Shown here: positions 12,604-19,674 of the stretch, one piece after another
Layout of the letters: each line of letters opens with the position of its first letter
Position numbering within the stretch: the stretch's first letter is position 1
From: an uncultured Bacilli bacterium
Lineage (GTDB): Bacteria > Bacillota_I > Bacilli_A > RF39 > UBA660
Direction of reading: 5' to 3'
Length of the DNA: 25,342 bases
Assembly: GCA_947631525.1 (NCBI GenBank)
Contig: CANRLQ010000004.1
Location: 1 to 25,342 of the forward strand
Notes under the pieces: model-generated
Told to the model about the DNA's origin: nothing
What the model saw: only the letters and a program-made list of their open reading frames with translations
Database searches by the model: none
Program-made: the position numbers and the translations under genes

Positions 12604-12870
12604 ATGAGAAAAAATTATATTAATAATTTAGTAATTTATGATAGAATTCTTAATGAAGCAAATTATATCATTGATACTAAAAGTACAATAAGAGCAACTG
12701 CTAAAATGTCAGGAGTTAGTAAAACTACAGCACATTTAGATTTAAGTAAAAGATTAAAAGAAATAGATCCATCTTTATATGGTAAAGTTAGAGATGTATT
12801 AGATGTTAATACAACTGAACGCAGCATTAGAGGTGGAAATGCTACTAAACAAAAATATTTAAAAAAATAA
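12604..12870 (+). CDS. spoIIID: Stage III sporulation transcriptional regulator SpoIIID
   Basis: From the ATG at 12604, behind GAAAGGAG, the product is 88 residues, the usual SpoIIID size. The helix-turn-helix (about 28-50: TIRATAKMSGVSKTTAHLDLSKRL) lines up with VRVIAKEFGVSKSTVHKDLTERL of Bacillus, followed by LKEIDPSLYGKVRDVLD and the basic tail RSIRGGNATKQKY. SpoIIID is a mother-cell regulator that turns SigE genes on or off. A longer reading from 12571 has no ribosome site and was rejected. The gene ends inside a 13-bp terminator stem, so it is probably monocistronic. Confidence 0.93.
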   Translation: MRKNYINNLVIYDRILNEANYIIDTKSTIRATAKMSGVSKTTAHLDLSKRLKEIDPSLYGKVRDVLDVNTTERSIRGGNATKQKYLKK

Positions 12871-12900
12871 CATAAATAATTGCATTTATGTTATTTTTTT
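12865..12900 (+). terminator. Strong terminator after spoIIID
   Basis: AAATAACATAAAT (12865-12877) pairs perfectly over 13 bp with ATTTATGTTATTT (12884-12896), six-base loop, and a T-run 12894-12900. It overlaps the stop codon and runs into the next promoter. Confidence 0.9.
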
Positions 12901-12931
12901 GATATTATATAACACGTTTGAGGGGGATATT
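12900..12931 (+). promoter_or_regulatory. Extended -10 and ribosome site of the SpoIIID-like gene
   Basis: TGATATTAT (12900-12908) directly follows the terminator T-run and GAGGGGGAT precedes the ATG at 12932. The terminator of one gene abuts the promoter of the next. Confidence 0.5.
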
Positions 12932-13291
12932 ATGAATATAGAACAAACTAAATTATTAAATAAAAAAATAAAGGAATTAGAAAGATTAGAAAATACAATA
13001 GAAAGAAAATTAAACATTTTAAAATCAGTACAATTACTTTTAGTTGACAATAAAAAATATATAAAAGAAATAGCTGATGAGATAGGTCTAAGTACTTATT
13101 CTATTCAAAGATATTTAAAAAATGATGTTATAAGTAAAGAATTAGGAAAGGAAATACAAGATGAAATAGATAAAAGATTACTTGTATTAAGACATAATGG
13201 CAATATTAAAGGTGCAAAAGCTTATGTAAAAAGAAATATCGCTACTAAAGAATATAATGGAAAGTTTAATGGTTCAATACCGAGAGAATAG
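12932..13291 (+). CDS. SpoIIID-like helix-turn-helix protein (second copy candidate)
   Basis: From the ATG at 12932, after GAGGGGGAT, the product has 119 residues. The first 33 residues are a charged coiled coil (KLLNKKIKELERLENTIERK). Residues 37-72 look like a helix-turn-helix (LLLVDNKKYIKEIADEIGLSTYSIQRYLKND), and the tail reads DEIDKRLLVLRHNGNIKGAKAYVK. The order of a DNA-binding helix, a DExxD helix and a basic RH..G.xKxxxY tail resembles SpoIIID (RSIRGGNATKQKY) directly upstream. It could be an ancient duplicate or an unrelated small regulator. It is eight bases before the next unknown gene, so probably co-transcribed with it. Confidence 0.65.
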   Translation: MNIEQTKLLNKKIKELERLENTIERKLNILKSVQLLLVDNKKYIKEIADEIGLSTYSIQRYLKNDVISKELGKEIQDEIDKRLLVLRHNGNIKGAKAYVKRNIATKEYNGKFNGSIPRE

Positions 13292-13299
13292 GGATTAAT

Positions 13300-14349
13300 A
13301 TGGATGAAATAATTGATAGAATGTATAAAATTGAAAATACTATATATAATTTATATGAAAAATTAATAAATCCAAACAATAGTAGTGATTATATAAAAAA
13401 TAAAGAGTTATTAAAAGATGCAATAAAAGTTGAAAAAAGAATATTTAATGAATTAAATGATAAATTTTTAATTAAAAGATTGATAAATTTTTTCAATTGT
13501 AAACTTGATGATACATTTCTTGATGATTGTTATACATTTGAAATTCCTCTAGTTCTTAAAAAAGAAGATTTAATAGACATTAGAATTTTAAATGAACTTG
13601 ATATGAAAAACGATGAGATAGGGTTAGATATTTTAACTTTAAATGAATATAAAAAACTTGATAATTATATATATATACCTGGTATTGGTACTATTAATTT
13701 AACTGATTATGGAATAGATCAAGAATTTATCGATAAAAATGATTTTGGACAAATTAAAATTTTTAATAAAACTTATAATATTAATTTTAAAGCACTCGGT
13801 CTTAAAGAAGATGAAAATGATTATAAAGTATTAAAAGAAGGTATAATGTTAGATGGAAATCTATTATATTTTCCAGATGATATAAAACCTGATATTATAA
13901 TGAAATATTACAACAAAGGTCGTTCAGAAATAATTTTAAAATTTTTAAATAAATTAAAAAAAATAAATTATAAATATGTATATAAATTAATGTTTAACAA
14001 TGATTACTTAGAAAATATTATGTTAGAAAATGATTTTAATATACAAAAATCTCTAGATATTATTAAGATAACAACTAAAGAAAATGATTATTTTTATAAT
14101 TATATATTAAAGATATATACGGAAATGGGTAAAAATATTATAGAAATATTGTGCATGGTAGAAAAACCAAAATATGATATTTATACATCATATTTAAAAA
14201 CAATATTAGAATATAAATCAGAAGAAGAAATTGAAGAAATATATAATTATTTTAATAATGAAGTAGAAATATTAAATGATAAAGGATATAAATATGTAAA
14301 ACAAATATTTGATGAATTAAAAAAACAAAAAAGAAAACAATTACATTAA
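13300..14349 (+). CDS. Unknown protein, 349 residues
   Basis: The product is not recognised. No signal peptide or membrane span is seen. Residues 1-75 are predicted helical and charged. Residues 80-190 are more mixed, with short strand-like repeats such as YIYIPGIGTINLTDYG, FGQIKIFNKTYNINFKALG and GIMLDGNLLYFPDDI. Residues 190-349 are helical and rich in Asn, Lys and Tyr. It starts behind AGGGAT, eight bases after the SpoIIID-like gene, and overlaps the convergent DUF6512 gene by four bases. Codon use is like its neighbours, so there is no sign of transfer. A link with sporulation is only by position. Confidence 0.75.
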   Translation: MDEIIDRMYKIENTIYNLYEKLINPNNSSDYIKNKELLKDAIKVEKRIFNELNDKFLIKRLINFFNCKLDDTFLDDCYTFEIPLVLKKEDLIDIRILNELDMKNDEIGLDILTLNEYKKLDNYIYIPGIGTINLTDYGIDQEFIDKNDFGQIKIFNKTYNINFKALGLKEDENDYKVLKEGIMLDGNLLYFPDDIKPDIIMKYYNKGRSEIILKFLNKLKKINYKYVYKLMFNNDYLENIMLENDFNIQKSLDIIKITTKENDYFYNYILKIYTEMGKNIIEILCMVEKPKYDIYTSYLKTILEYKSEEEIEEIYNYFNNEVEILNDKGYKYVKQIFDELKKQKRKQLH

Positions 14350-14882
14350 ATATTGTAATCGTTTAAACCATATTTTTCATTCATTGTATCAAAAAATAAA
14401 TGAGTTTTAATTGGATGATATGTTAAGTACCCAAAAATAATGAAACAAATAATTATTAATATAGAAGAAATAATATTTTGATATTTTATTTCCTTTTTAT
14501 TAAATAAAGAAAAACCAATATATTTTACTATAGCAATGGTGATAAATAAAACAATAAAATTTAAAAGCATGCTTTCACCAAATCGATAGTAAAAAGGCAA
14601 ATAAATGATAAGATAAATAATAACACTTAAAAAAGACTCACTAAAACAAGATAAAAGATAATTATTTACTTTAACATTTGATTTGATAATCAACAAATAT
14701 TCAATAACATTAAATAAAATGATAGTAGTAAAAAGCATTTTCATATGTTCCCAAATACTTTCATTTACTGGAAAAAAGATAGAAAATAAAGCATTAGGAA
14801 ATAAATCATATAAAAAATGAGTTAAAAAGCATAATAAGAATGTCCCAATAATACTTATAATTTTAATTTTTTTTAAGTTCAT
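14346..14882 (-). CDS. DUF6512 family integral membrane protein
   Basis: The 178 residues carry about five membrane spans (near 8-24, 49-67, 79-97, 103-124, 137-154). The motif HFLYDLF...FFPVNESIWEHMKMLF at about 22-51 is the conserved block of the DUF6512 family (usually PVNESVWEHLKLLF), found in gut Firmicutes with unknown function. The start is preceded by GAAAGGA. The 3' end overlaps the convergent unknown gene by four bases and no clear terminator lies between them. It has its own promoter candidate upstream. Confidence 0.8.
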   Translation of the reverse strand: MNLKKIKIISIIGTFLLCFLTHFLYDLFPNALFSIFFPVNESIWEHMKMLFTTIILFNVIEYLLIIKSNVKVNNYLLSCFSESFLSVIIYLIIYLPFYYRFGESMLLNFIVLFITIAIVKYIGFSLFNKKEIKYQNIISSILIIICFIIFGYLTYHPIKTHLFFDTMNEKYGLNDYNI

Positions 14883-14918
14883 AGTTTATTCCTTTCATAT
14901 AAAATGTTTTATACTAAT

Positions 14919-14949
14919 ATAATATCCAAAAAATGTAAAAATATGTCAA
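14919..14949 (-). promoter_or_regulatory. Promoter candidate of the DUF6512 gene
   Basis: On the minus strand a perfect -35 TTGACA (complement 14944-14949) is followed after 19 bases by TATTAT (complement 14919-14924). Spacing is long, so moderate confidence. Confidence 0.4.
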
Positions 14950-15026
14950 AACAAATAATATAAAAATTTAAATAAAAAAAGGAAATTTAAATTTTTTGTC
15001 GTATATTATTATTAGGGAGTGTTTTT

Positions 15027-16799
15027 ATGAATGGAATTAATAAAATACCTAAAGAAAAAATAAATGAAATAAAAAACAGTGTTGATATTGTAGATGTTAT
15101 ATCATCATATATTCCACTTACAACCTCTGGTAAAAATTACTTTGGTGTTTGTCCATTTCATGATGATACAAATCCAAGTATGAGCGTTTCAAGAGAAAAA
15201 CAAATATATACATGTTTTTCGTGTGGAGCTAGCGGTACTGTTTTTAATTTTATAATGGATTATGAAAATGTAAATTTCATTCAAGCTTTAAAAATGTGCG
15301 CTGATATAGGTGGTATTGATTTAAATATTAATTCTATAAAGATAAAAGATGATACTAAGTATAAAGAATTATATGATATGTATGAAATAGCATGTAAATT
15401 ATATCAAAATAATATAAATACACAATATGGTTCTTTAGCTAAAAAATATTTATTAGATAGAAAAATAGATCAAAAAATAATTAAAGATTTTAAAATTGGA
15501 CTAGCTTTAAATAATTATGATTTATTAGCTAAATTGCTTATTAAAAAAGGGTATAATGAGCCGTTTTTAACAGATAGTGGTTTAGTTGTCAAAAAAAATT
15601 TAGATTATTATGATAGTTTCTTTGATCGAATAATTTTCCCAATAGAAGATGTAAATGGAAAAATTGTTGGATTTAGTGGGAGGATATATAAAGATGACCC
15701 TAATAAAAAAGAAGCTAAATATAAAAACACAAAAGAAACAAAAATATTTAAAAAAGGACAAGTATTATATAATTATAGAATAGCTAAAGAAGAAGCACGA
15801 AAAGAAGGATATGTCATAATAATGGAAGGATTTATGGACCTTTTTAGAGCATATCAAATAGGTGTTAAAAATGTTGTAATAAGTATGGGTACAGCTGTAA
15901 CTAAAGAACAAGCAAGTTTACTTAAAAGAATGGCTAAAGATATCATATTATGTTTTGATGGCGATTCAGCTGGTGAAAAAGCAAGTTATGCATGTGCTAA
16001 TGAGTTATTAGAACTTGGTATAACACCTAAAATAGTTAGATTAGAAGAAAACTTAGATCCTGATGAATATATATTAAAATATGGAAAAGAAAAATTTTTA
16101 GAAAAAATAAAAAATCCATTAAATATTATGGAATTTAAATTAAATTATTTAAAAAACAATAAAAATTTAGATAGTGAAATTGATATGTCTAAATATATAA
16201 ATGAAGTATTAGATGAAGTTAAAAAAATAGATGATGATATTTTATTAGAACTTACATTAAGAAAATTAAGCAATGAAACAAAATTAGATATAGATTTTTT
16301 AAAAAGTAAATTAAATAAGAAAGAAAAAAATAAAAATGAACAAAAAACAAAAGTAGAAAAGAAAAATAATAATATGTATATAAAAGCAGAACAAAACTTA
16401 CTATATTATATGTTAATTAGTACTGAAGTAATAAAAATGTATCAAAAGAAAGTAGCATATATGCCAACAGATAATTACCGTAAATTAGCACGAGAAATTA
16501 ATTATTTTTATAAAGAAAATGGTTATATTAATGTATCTGATTTAATGATAGTTTTAAATGATAATATAGAACTTTTAAATACAATAAAAGAAATAAATAT
16601 GCTTAATTTAAAAGAAAATTATACTGTTGAAGAAATAGAGGACTATATCAAAATAATAAAACAGTTTAATATAGAAGATGAAAGTAAAAGATTAAAAGAA
16701 TTAATGATAATGGAAATAGATCCAGTTAAAAAAGCAGAAATTGCACAAAAAATATTAGAAATAAAAAAACTAGAAAATGAGATTGGGGAAGATGAATAA
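15027..16799 (+). CDS. dnaG: DNA primase
   Basis: The 590 residues show the full primase order: a CHC2 zinc finger (Cys42, His45, Cys63, Cys66 in CPFHDDTNPSM...YTCFSCGASG), the catalytic core and TOPRIM domain with VIIMEGFMDLFRA and ILCFDGDSAGEKA, and a C-terminal helical region (about 440-590) for DnaB binding. A Lys/Asn-rich linker (about 430-450) separates the last part. It makes RNA primers at the replication fork. It starts behind AGGGAG. The sigA start follows its stop by one base, the classic macromolecular synthesis operon without rpsU at the head. Confidence 0.97.
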   Translation: MNGINKIPKEKINEIKNSVDIVDVISSYIPLTTSGKNYFGVCPFHDDTNPSMSVSREKQIYTCFSCGASGTVFNFIMDYENVNFIQALKMCADIGGIDLNINSIKIKDDTKYKELYDMYEIACKLYQNNINTQYGSLAKKYLLDRKIDQKIIKDFKIGLALNNYDLLAKLLIKKGYNEPFLTDSGLVVKKNLDYYDSFFDRIIFPIEDVNGKIVGFSGRIYKDDPNKKEAKYKNTKETKIFKKGQVLYNYRIAKEEARKEGYVIIMEGFMDLFRAYQIGVKNVVISMGTAVTKEQASLLKRMAKDIILCFDGDSAGEKASYACANELLELGITPKIVRLEENLDPDEYILKYGKEKFLEKIKNPLNIMEFKLNYLKNNKNLDSEIDMSKYINEVLDEVKKIDDDILLELTLRKLSNETKLDIDFLKSKLNKKEKNKNEQKTKVEKKNNNMYIKAEQNLLYYMLISTEVIKMYQKKVAYMPTDNYRKLAREINYFYKENGYINVSDLMIVLNDNIELLNTIKEINMLNLKENYTVEEIEDYIKIIKQFNIEDESKRLKELMIMEIDPVKKAEIAQKILEIKKLENEIGEDE

Positions 16800-16800
16800 A

Positions 16801-17883
16801 ATGATAAATGAAATTAAAACTTTTGAAGAAAGAAAAAAAGAACTATTAAATTTAGGAAAAGAAAAAGGATCAATAACTTATGAAGAATTGGCAGCTAATT
16901 TAAAAGGCTTAGAACTTACAAGTGAAGAATTAGATGAACTTTATAATATGTTTAATGAAAATGATATTAAAATTGTGGCTTTAGAAGAAGACGATAATGA
17001 TGAAAGTGGAGAACAATTAATATTAGATGATTCAACTTTAACAAAGGATTTAACTATAAATGATCCAGTTCGTATGTATTTAAAAGAAATTGGGCAAATA
17101 AAACTTTTAACAATGGAAGAGGAATTAGAATTAGCAGACAGAATATTAAATGGTGATGAACAAGCAAAAGCAACTCTTGCAGAAGCAAATTTGCGTCTAG
17201 TTGTTAGTATAGCAAAAAGATATGTAGGAAGAGGAATGTTATTTTTGGATTTAATTCAAGAAGGTAATATAGGGTTAATGAAAGCAGTTGAAAAATTTGA
17301 TGTGACAAAAGGTTACAAATTTTCAACATATGCTACTTGGTGGATAAGACAAGCCATAACAAGAGCAATAGCAGATCAAGCAAGAACAATTCGTGTACCT
17401 GTTCATATGGTTGAAACAATTAATAAATTAGCACGCATTCAAAGACAATTAACACTAGAATTAAATCGTGAACCAAGTGAAGAAGAGTTAGCAGAAAAAA
17501 TGAATATTTCAGTAGATAAAATAAGAGATATATATAAAATAAGTCAAGAACCTGTTAGTTTAGAAACACCAATCGGTGAAGAAGATGATTCGCATTTAGG
17601 TGACTTCGTTCCAGATGAAACTAATATGAGTCCTGAAGAATATGCTACTAATGAATTATTAAAAGATGAAATATCAGAAGTATTACTTACTTTAACAGAA
17701 AGAGAAGAAAAAGTAATAAGACTTAGATTTGGTCTTGAAGATGGTAAATCTAGAACATTGGAAGAAGTTGGACAAATGTTTGGAGTTACAAGGGAAAGAA
17801 TTAGACAAATAGAAGCAAAAGCATTAAGAAAATTAAGACATCCATCACGTTCAAGAAAATTGAAAGATTATATGGAAAATTAA
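16801..17883 (+). CDS. sigA: RNA polymerase primary sigma factor (SigA/RpoD)
   Basis: With the ATG at 16801 the product is 360 residues, close to Bacillus SigA. Region 1.1-like residues 1-60 (ITYEELAANLKGLELTSEELDELY) are followed by region 1.2 (DPVRMYLKEIGQIKLLT), region 2 (about 130-195, RLVVSIAKRYVGRGMLFLDLIQEGN, YATWWIRQAITRAIADQARTIR), region 3 and region 4 (TLEEVGQMFGVTRERIRQIEAKALRKLRHPSRS). Earlier in-frame ATGs at 16777 and 16792 lie inside dnaG; GGGGAA at 16785-16790 is at proper distance only for 16801. The gene is one base after dnaG and overlaps trmK by one base, so all three are co-transcribed. Confidence 0.97.
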   Translation: MINEIKTFEERKKELLNLGKEKGSITYEELAANLKGLELTSEELDELYNMFNENDIKIVALEEDDNDESGEQLILDDSTLTKDLTINDPVRMYLKEIGQIKLLTMEEELELADRILNGDEQAKATLAEANLRLVVSIAKRYVGRGMLFLDLIQEGNIGLMKAVEKFDVTKGYKFSTYATWWIRQAITRAIADQARTIRVPVHMVETINKLARIQRQLTLELNREPSEEELAEKMNISVDKIRDIYKISQEPVSLETPIGEEDDSHLGDFVPDETNMSPEEYATNELLKDEISEVLLTLTEREEKVIRLRFGLEDGKSRTLEEVGQMFGVTRERIRQIEAKALRKLRHPSRSRKLKDYMEN

Positions 17884-18536
17884 TGAAATTACCTAAACGT
17901 TTAGAAACAATAGCTAATTTAGTTGATAATAATGTAAATGTCATTGATATAGGATGTGATCATGGGCTTTTAGATATATATTTAACTTTAAATAAAAATA
18001 ACTATTGTATAGCAACTGATATAAATAAAAATGCCTTAAATTCAGCAATTAAAAATATTGAAAAATATAAATTAAAAGATAAAATTCAAACTAGATTAAG
18101 TGATGGTTTTGATGATATTGATATCAAAAATAATACTACAGCTATTATATCTGGTATGGGTACAAATACTATTATTTCAATATTAAAAAAAGCTGATTTA
18201 TCTAAAATAAGCAATTTAATAATTCAATCTAATAATAATTTAGATGAACTTAGAAAAAAAATAATTAAATTAGGTTTTTATATTGAAAATGAAGTTGTAA
18301 TTAAAGAAAAAAAAATATTTTACGTTGTAATAAAATTTAAAAAAGGATATAAGAAATATAATCAATTTGATTATTACTATGGACCTATTTTAAAAAATAA
18401 AAATTATTTAGATTATACTAATTATTTATTATTATTAAATCAAAAAATATATAATAATATTCCTAAAAAATATGTTTTAAAAAAAATTAAAATAAAGCAA
18501 AAAATAAAAAAATTAAATAAAATAAAAAGAACATAG
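17883..18536 (+). CDS. trmK: tRNA (adenine(22)-N1)-methyltransferase TrmK
   Basis: The 217-residue protein starts MKLPKRLETIANLV, typical of TrmK, followed by the S-adenosylmethionine motif VIDIGCDHGLLDIYL (20-34), ATDINKNALNSAIKNI and the family block ISGMGTNTI. The C-terminus is a Lys/Asn-rich helical part ending KKLNKIKRT. It methylates A22 of tRNA. In Bacillus the order sigA, then yqfN (trmK), with yqfQ nearby, is the same as here. The ATG overlaps the sigA stop (TAATG). A hairpin terminator lies just beyond, in the 3' end of the convergent gene. Confidence 0.92.
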   Translation: MKLPKRLETIANLVDNNVNVIDIGCDHGLLDIYLTLNKNNYCIATDINKNALNSAIKNIEKYKLKDKIQTRLSDGFDDIDIKNNTTAIISGMGTNTIISILKKADLSKISNLIIQSNNNLDELRKKIIKLGFYIENEVVIKEKKIFYVVIKFKKGYKKYNQFDYYYGPILKNKNYLDYTNYLLLLNQKIYNNIPKKYVLKKIKIKQKIKKLNKIKRT

Positions 18537-18541
18537 AGTTC

Positions 18542-18889
18542 TTATAAAAAGAAAGTCGGACCATCATTTTGGATGGTTTTTGTTTGATTTATTTCTTCTT
18601 TATTTTCACTATTGGTTATGTTATTTTTAGAATTAGTTTTATTAGGAGTATCAACTCTCTTAAATTCATTCATTACTTTAAACATTGTTTTAGCATTTTT
18701 AAAAATAGGAGAAGCTTGTTTTACTAATGGAATTGCTTGATTTACAACACCTAAAGTTTTTTGTGTACCAGACAATATAGAACTAAAATTTAACCCTCTT
18801 AAACCAGTTAATAATCGACTAAATAATCCTGGTCTTGCTGCAGTAGTTAAATATGGATACATACTATAGTAAGGATTGTAAAAATTCAT
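18542..18889 (-). CDS. YqfQ/VrrA-like protein, probable spore-associated
   Basis: The 115-residue product begins with an aromatic stretch MNFYNPYYSMYPYL, then the conserved-looking block RPGLFSRLLTGLRGLNFSSILSGTQKTLGVVNQAIPLVKQASPIFKNAKTMFKVMNEFKR, and ends with a polar Asn/Thr/Lys tail. The block GLF..L..GLRGLNF...L..TQKTLGVVNQ.IPLVKQ fits YqfQ (VrrA) of Bacillus, and the position next to trmK matches Bacillus synteny. It is short for the family, mainly in the tail. The ribosome site is GAAAGGAG. CATATAAT lies just upstream. The YqfQ call rests on memory of the family plus synteny. Confidence 0.7.
   Translation of the reverse strand: MNFYNPYYSMYPYLTTAARPGLFSRLLTGLRGLNFSSILSGTQKTLGVVNQAIPLVKQASPIFKNAKTMFKVMNEFKRVDTPNKTNSKNNITNSENKEEINQTKTIQNDGPTFFL
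18560..18581 (+). terminator. Terminator for the dnaG-sigA-trmK operon, inside the YqfQ-like gene
   Basis: ACCATC (18560-18565) pairs with GATGGT (18572-18577) around a six-base loop with T-rich sequence to 18581. The stem is GC-rich for this genome. It lies within the last codons of the convergent gene. Confidence 0.65.
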
Positions 18890-18910
18890 AAATATACTCC
18901 TTTCTAAATT

Positions 18911-18918
18911 ATTATATG
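18911..18918 (-). promoter_or_regulatory. -10 element CATATAAT upstream of the YqfQ-like gene
   Basis: CATATAAT on the minus strand (complement 18911-18918), about 8 bases before GAAAGGAG. It matches vegetative TATAAT and the SigE -10 shape, as at 8586-8593. No clear -35. Confidence 0.35.
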
Positions 18919-18954
18919 TTTTTAAAAAAAAATGTTTTATATTTACATAAAATA

Positions 18955-18963
18955 TGTTATAAT
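18955..18963 (+). promoter_or_regulatory. Extended -10 of the pilus-type operon
   Basis: TGTTATAAT at 18955-18963, with no clear -35, is followed by AAGGGAGATAGGGTGGTG and the ATG at 19010. Confidence 0.55.
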
Positions 18964-19009
18964 TTTTATAGTAAAAAAATAATAAGGGAGATAGGGTGGT
19001 GTTTTACAT

Positions 19010-19522
19010 ATGCTTAATTTTTTGATAAAATTATTTCTTTTTATGTGTAAAATTTCCTTATACATTGTAAGAGTAGCAATACTTATAATAAAATATTCTA
19101 CTATTGGTTTAATTTATTTATCAATATTTATAAAAGATATAGTTCTATATTTTATAAAAGGATTAGTTATACTATCTATATTTATTTATAAAAAAATAAA
19201 AATTATATTGAAATATCTTATTATCGGTTTAAATTGTTTATTATATGTCAATTTTAAAATATTTAAGTATTTATTAAGACATTTTGTTAAATTCTTTATT
19301 ATTGGATGTCATTTAGTTTATAAATTATTAATTTATTCATTTAAAGGTTTAATCTTACCGTTTAAATTTATAAAAACATCATGGAATAAAAATGAAAGAA
19401 AAAGAAAAGAAAAAATAAAAAAAGAACAAGAAAAATTAAATAAAAAAATTCCATTTAAAGTTAAATTTGAGGGAAATTATTTATGGCAAATTTATTATTC
19501 TGAAAATACAGAAATAAATTAG
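19010..19522 (+). CDS. Multi-span membrane protein preceding the GspF-like gene; probably its detached N-terminus
   Basis: The 170 residues are nearly all hydrophobic from 2 to 128, with four to six membrane segments broken by single lysines (FLIKLFLFMCKISLYIVRVAILIIKY, GLIYLSIFIKDIVLYFIKGLVILSIFIYKK, YLIIGLNCLLYVNFKIFKYLL, FFIIGCHLVYKLLIYSFKGLILPF). Residues 129-150 are a Lys/Glu coiled coil (NERKRKEKIKKEQEKLNKK). The charged coil continues in another frame from 19504 into the GspF-like gene. This suggests that the two were one long protein split by a frame change near 19501-19520, but a separate small gene is also possible. No family is recognised. The start follows GGGTGGTG. Confidence 0.6.
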   Translation: MLNFLIKLFLFMCKISLYIVRVAILIIKYSTIGLIYLSIFIKDIVLYFIKGLVILSIFIYKKIKIILKYLIIGLNCLLYVNFKIFKYLLRHFVKFFIIGCHLVYKLLIYSFKGLILPFKFIKTSWNKNERKRKEKIKKEQEKLNKKIPFKVKFEGNYLWQIYYSENTEIN

Positions 19523-19674
19523 AAAAAAAACATCAATCGATAAGAAAAAATATAAAAGAAAAAAAATCTTTAAGAAGTAGAAAAGAAGAAGAAAAAGAAG
19601 AGAAACAAAAAGCAAAAATATTAAAACAAGAACAAAGAAAATTACAAAAACAAAATAAAAAAGAAGAAAAATTA

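Noticed and set aside
19483..19503. TGA at 19501 read as Trp, giving a longer GspF-like protein from the ATG at 19483
   Set aside because: TGA is a true stop for yidD, rnhB and the DHH gene, with ATGA overlaps, and Trp is TGG elsewhere.
19501..19522. Programmed -1 frameshift between the 19010 gene and the GspF-like frame
   Set aside because: The 19504-19519 overlap has no XXXYYYZ site in the proper register; the A8 run comes after the stop.
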